The translations under genes were made by a program, and so were the position numbers. Under the pieces are notes generated by a model, which was not told where the DNA came from, did not search any database, and saw only the letters and a list, made by a program, of their open reading frames with translations. A stretch of DNA of 19,086 nt, from assembly GCA_963711725.1 (NCBI GenBank), contig CAVQFO010000044.1, positions 1 through 19,086 on the forward strand, written 5' to 3'. Source of the stretch: CAVQFO01 sp963711725. Lineage in GTDB: Bacteria; Pseudomonadota; Gammaproteobacteria; Nitrococcales; Aquisalimonadaceae. Shown here one piece after another: positions 17,501 through 19,086 of this stretch (its first letter is position 1; each line of letters begins with the position of its first letter).

Positions 17501-18550
17501 ACCGAGGAAGGCCACCGTGGCCAGATCATGCCGGCCCGCCGCCATGGGCAGCGTCAACACGAAAGTATCGGCGTTGACGTGGCCAGGGGCAAAGGTCAGC
17601 AGCCCCGCCGCCGCGATGGGATAAACGAAGGCGTTGATGGCAAACAGGTACAGGGGAAACATCCAGCGCGCGGTGCGCACGTCGCGGGCGTTGGAATTCT
17701 CCACCACGGTGACGTGGAACTGGCGCGGCAGACAGAACAATACCAGGGCACCCATGACCACCTGAGTCAGAAACTGGTGCTGGCCCGCCACCGAGTGATA
17801 GAGCTCTCCCAACTCGGGGTTGGAGGCGATGCGATGTGCGATATCGCCAAAGCCATCGAACATGCCGTAGGTCACGAACACGCCAACGGCCACGAAGCAC
17901 AGCAGCTTCACCAGGGACTCGAAAGCAATCGCCAGCATCATGCCTTCGTGGTGCTCGGTGGCGTCGATGTGGCGGGTGCCGAAGAGGATGGAAAAGAGCG
18001 CCAGCAGCAGGGTCACGTAGAGTGCGGTGTCCTCCCACATGGGCACGTTGTGACCCACGGTGGCGATACCGGGGGTGGCGGTGACCACCTGGTAGGTGAT
18101 GGAAATGGCCTTGAGCTGGAGGGCAATGTAGGGGATCACGCCCACCACCGCAATCAACGCGGCGGCGACCGCCAGCGTCTGGCTTTTGCCGTAGCGAGCC
18201 GCGATGAAATCCGCGATGGAGTTGATGTGCTGCTTCTTGCTGATCCGCACCAGCTTGTCGAAGAAGCGCCAGCCCAACAGGAACAGCAGAAAATGCCCGA
18301 TATAGGTGGGCACGACCAGCAGCGGGTTACCTAGCGGCGGAGAGGTGACCCAGCCCGAGGTGGCGGCCTGTCCCACGGCACCGTAAAACCCCCAGGACGT
18401 ACACAGCACCGCGATGGTCAGGCTGTAGACAATAGGCTTGGGTCGGCCCGGCAAGGTCCGCATGGCCTGCTTGTCGCCGAAGTAGGCGATGGCAAACAGA
18501 ACACCGACGTAGGTCAGCGCAAGAAGGACGAGTAGCCAGCCGCTGAGCAT
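14567..18550 (-). CDS. crbS: SLC5-PAS-PAS-histidine kinase-REC hybrid sensor, CrbS/MxtR-like
   Basis: 1327 residues from ATG 18550 (MLSGWLLVLLALTYVG); an in-frame ATG at 18619 lacks a ribosome site and adds 23 non-hydrophobic residues. Residues about 1-520 form a sodium:solute symporter (SLC5) domain of some 13 membrane segments (CTSWGFYGAVGQA, FGTRHIDATEHHEGMMLA, FLGGFSAGTGMVIVATLALS). A linker follows that fits the STAC region of such sensors. PAS1 is near 660-775 (SQGIRVVDRDQRIVAWNQRY) and PAS2 near 785-900. After a coiled coil come the H-box AASHDLLQPLNAAGLF (His971), the N-box with Asn1085 in NFLSNAIRYTD, and DTGPGIPE. The receiver has Asp1256 in MLADYHLDD. Family members (CrbS, MxtR, CbrA) link a transporter-like module to phosphorelay; CrbS with CrbR drives the acetate switch. 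The clean 4-kb frame contrasts with the left part of the window. Confidence 0.9.
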   Translation of the reverse strand: MLSGWLLVLLALTYVGVLFAIAYFGDKQAMRTLPGRPKPIVYSLTIAVLCTSWGFYGAVGQAATSGWVTSPPLGNPLLVVPTYIGHFLLFLLGWRFFDKLVRISKKQHINSIADFIAARYGKSQTLAVAAALIAVVGVIPYIALQLKAISITYQVVTATPGIATVGHNVPMWEDTALYVTLLLALFSILFGTRHIDATEHHEGMMLAIAFESLVKLLCFVAVGVFVTYGMFDGFGDIAHRIASNPELGELYHSVAGQHQFLTQVVMGALVLFCLPRQFHVTVVENSNARDVRTARWMFPLYLFAINAFVYPIAAAGLLTFAPGHVNADTFVLTLPMAAGRHDLATVAFLGGFSAGTGMVIVATLALSIMVCNDVVMPLLLRWNPLGLSQRKDVSRLLLYIRRIAITGILLLAYMYYRMIAEFAALASFGILAFAAVSQFAPAIIAGMYWKRANRRGVLVGLAAGFVLWAYTLLVPTLASSGWIPYSLLQHGPLGIEWLKPTALFGVFHFDTTTHGLLWSLLLNSLCLVVFSLVGRQRLVERTQGTAFVDMPTLEEAGHILRNRSAATVEDLQMLAGRFIGEERARGAFAAYGVERRRSLSPAESAEPALIALTERLMASVIGASSARMVLASALRGGDMQLEEVATIVGETSQALQFNRELLQATIESVSQGIRVVDRDQRIVAWNQRYLEIFGYPPGFVRVGLPLAEVVRYNSRHGEYGLESEDPLADASARIAAVKRGEPYGYQRTRPDGTVLEIRGNPMPGGGFVTTFTDITEHKKIEQALRESEQNIRVYTDNVPVLIAYIDSDQRFRFTNRAYERAWRLKREDIYGRTVKELFSGEFYHDRLPYMDQALAGRPQSFETYLPTPDGTIRHALGTYIPDFGRDGEVVGLFALFQDITERVEAERALKEANETLEQRVQERTHALTQANEALRRENAVRAEVETALRQAKGEAEQANVSKTRFLAAASHDLLQPLNAAGLFVSALEQRDFTPQDRQLIGHIGSALRSAEGLLSELLDISKLDAGALKPEIEEFAIDDVLSALDVEFTALARERELGFRRIRCGRYVRSDPALLRRVLQNFLSNAIRYTDKGRVLLGCRVRGDRLSIQVWDTGPGIPEHQRKKIFEEFHRLSHQDPRGEKCLGLGLAIADRIARMLAHPIAVRSTPHRGTMFSVDVPLGVPNAARQRTAAVRPAKSAEALKGVRILCIDNDAAILEGMTALLRGWNCDVITADSEASAREALAKVGRRVDIMLADYHLDDQDTGLAVMERLQGLWAKPVPGVLVTADHNNELREHTLELGYQYLRKPLKPAGLRAMLNKLLRSRAA

Positions 18551-18712
18551 GGTGATTCCCGTTTGGGCGCAGCGCCAAGTCCATTGCGGGGGCGCCGCGC
18601 AAAGCAAACCCGCGGCCATGGACCGAGGGCAACCGCCGCCGACCTTGAGGATGCCGGATTATCGCCGCGACACCGAAAGGCCGCGGGGGTCGGCCCGATT
18701 TACATTCTGGTG

Positions 18713-18734
18713 CTTGCGCCGCCGGCGGCGCAAG
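18713..18734. repeat. 22-base perfect palindrome upstream of crbS
   Basis: CTTGCGCCGCC (18713-18723) is followed directly by its exact reverse complement (18724-18734), with no loop. It lies about 165 bases upstream of the crbS start and overlaps a sigma-54-like element. It could be an operator for a dimeric regulator or a transcript hairpin. Confidence 0.6.
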
Positions 18735-18744
18735 TCGGCAGCCA
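18730..18744 (-). promoter_or_regulatory. Possible sigma-54 promoter of crbS
   Basis: On the minus strand TGGCTGCCGACTTGC has GG and GC ten bases apart, as in the -24/-12 consensus TGGCACG-N4-TTGC. It matches eight of eleven defined positions. It points toward crbS, with a start expected near 18718 and a leader of about 170 bases. The GC-rich context makes a chance match possible. Confidence 0.3.
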
Positions 18745-18989
18745 ATGAGCTCGCTACCCGGCCCGCGCCGGTAATAAGAAGCGGCCAAGACTGACCTTAT
18801 GCAGTGATGGCATGCCGTCCCCGCGAGAACATCGGCGTGTGGCCGCCCTTGGGCTGCGCGGCTCACAGCCTCCCGCCGAAAGGACAAACGCGCCTGCATG
18901 GCTGTTCGACGACGAGCCGATCGACAATGTCGACCGGGGGAGGAGGAGCTCGTCCAGCCCAACCGGGCACCTTGACCGAATTCTTGTCG

Positions 18990-19019
18990 CCTCCCGCGAC
19001 TTCGGCTGTCGCAGGGAGG
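18990..19019. terminator. Strong hairpin, terminator-like or RNA element
   Basis: CCTCCCGCGAC (18990-19000) pairs with GTCGCaGGGAGG (19008-19019) around a seven-base loop TTCGGCT: eleven pairs with one bulged A. No T-tract follows; instead the next hairpin begins two bases later. Confidence 0.5.
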
Positions 19020-19020
19020 T

Positions 19021-19084
19021 CTAGTGTATTGCGTCGTGATCCCAGGCACGCTGAAAGTGCCTGGGATCACGACGCAGACACTAG
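19021..19084. repeat. Long near-perfect inverted repeat at the window edge
   Basis: A 29-base arm (19021-19049, beginning CTAGTGT and ending CCCAGGCAC) is followed by a seven-base loop GCTGAAA and a 28-base arm (19057-19084) that is its reverse complement except for one mismatch and one bulged base. This is far too long for chance. It may be a strong terminator for a gene to the right, a miniature mobile element, or a hairpin artefact at a contig end. Confidence 0.75.
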
Positions 19085-19086
19085 TC

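Larger units (their letters stand above)
18551..19086. other. Non-coding right end rich in inverted repeats
   Basis: 536 bases upstream of crbS with no coding frame I can support: open frames on both strands show no recognisable protein and no ribosome site. The region contains a 22-base perfect palindrome (18713-18734), a 13-base dyad TCGACA-A-TGTCGA (18921-18933), and two adjacent hairpins at 18990-19019 and 19021-19084. The crbS promoter must lie here. Whatever gene the terminal hairpins belong to is outside the window. Confidence 0.5.

Noticed and set aside
15638..18334. 898-residue open frame on the plus strand opposite crbS
   Set aside because: It lies antisense to a gene with clear SLC5, PAS and kinase domains; its His/Gln/Gly-rich sequence has no recognisable motif and no ribosome site. 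It is a GC-driven shadow frame.
18551..18619. Upstream ATG extending CrbS by 23 residues
   Set aside because: There is no ribosome site, the added residues are not membrane-like, and related proteins begin with the hydrophobic segment at the internal Met.
18874..18889. CGCCGAAAGGACAAAC, reminiscent of the glycine riboswitch core
   Set aside because: The matching CTCTCAGG segment and the expected first stem are missing, and no glycine-related gene follows in this window.

Overview
The window looks like chromosomal DNA of a high-GC gammaproteobacterium, by eye roughly two-thirds G+C. A Chromatiales or Ectothiorhodospiraceae-like host is my inference. It rests on the gene families (arsenosugar-type ArsS operon, Mg-type HemB, MoaD-MoaE fusion, SLC5-type hybrid kinase with an ErdR/CrbR-type regulator), on REP-type hairpins and on an FNR-type site. 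No tRNA, rRNA, CRISPR array, transposase or phage gene is visible.

Layout. (1) 3-110: 3' end of an unrecognised + strand gene. (2) 181-3289, minus strand: a tightly packed operon, TVP38/TMEM64 membrane protein, then FAD/NAD(P) disulfide oxidoreductase, then radical-SAM ArsS. (3) 3427-6020, plus strand: hemB (tetrapyrrole synthesis), aroE (shikimate pathway) and an orphan class I glutamine amidotransferase. A pair of inverted REP hairpins follows. (4) 6167-9749, minus strand: molybdenum-cofactor operon mobA-moaA-moaDE(fusion)-moeA with translational overlaps, preceded by an FNR/Anr-like box. (5) 9996-10786: acyl-CoA thioesterase-like protein. (6) 10996-13535, plus strand: a histidine kinase whose N-terminus resembles the ethylene-receptor membrane domain, overlapping a REC-REC-GGDEF response regulator; together a candidate sensor-to-cyclic-di-GMP pathway. 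(7) 13842-18550: a LuxR-type response regulator convergent with a 1327-residue SLC5-PAS-PAS-kinase-REC protein, the CrbR/CrbS (ErdR/MxtR) acetate-switch arrangement. (8) 18551-19086: no gene, but several strong inverted repeats, ending in a ~64-base near-perfect hairpin.

A major caveat is sequence quality. At least eight genes in the first 11.7 kb carry single-base frameshifts, including the usually essential hemB and aroE and also moaA, and one gene has an in-frame amber codon. The last 7 kb reads cleanly, including a 4-kb ORF. Several indels lie in short homopolymer runs, so most are probably sequencing or assembly errors rather than gene decay. Frameshifted genes are given as single CDS entries spanning the reconstructed gene.

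The most interesting points are the ethylene-receptor-like kinase coupled to a diguanylate cyclase, the MoaD-MoaE fusion with an internal Gly-Gly, the FNR-like control site of the Moco operon, possible switching leaders that pair with Shine-Dalgarno sequences, and the cluster of palindromes and tandem hairpins at the right edge.
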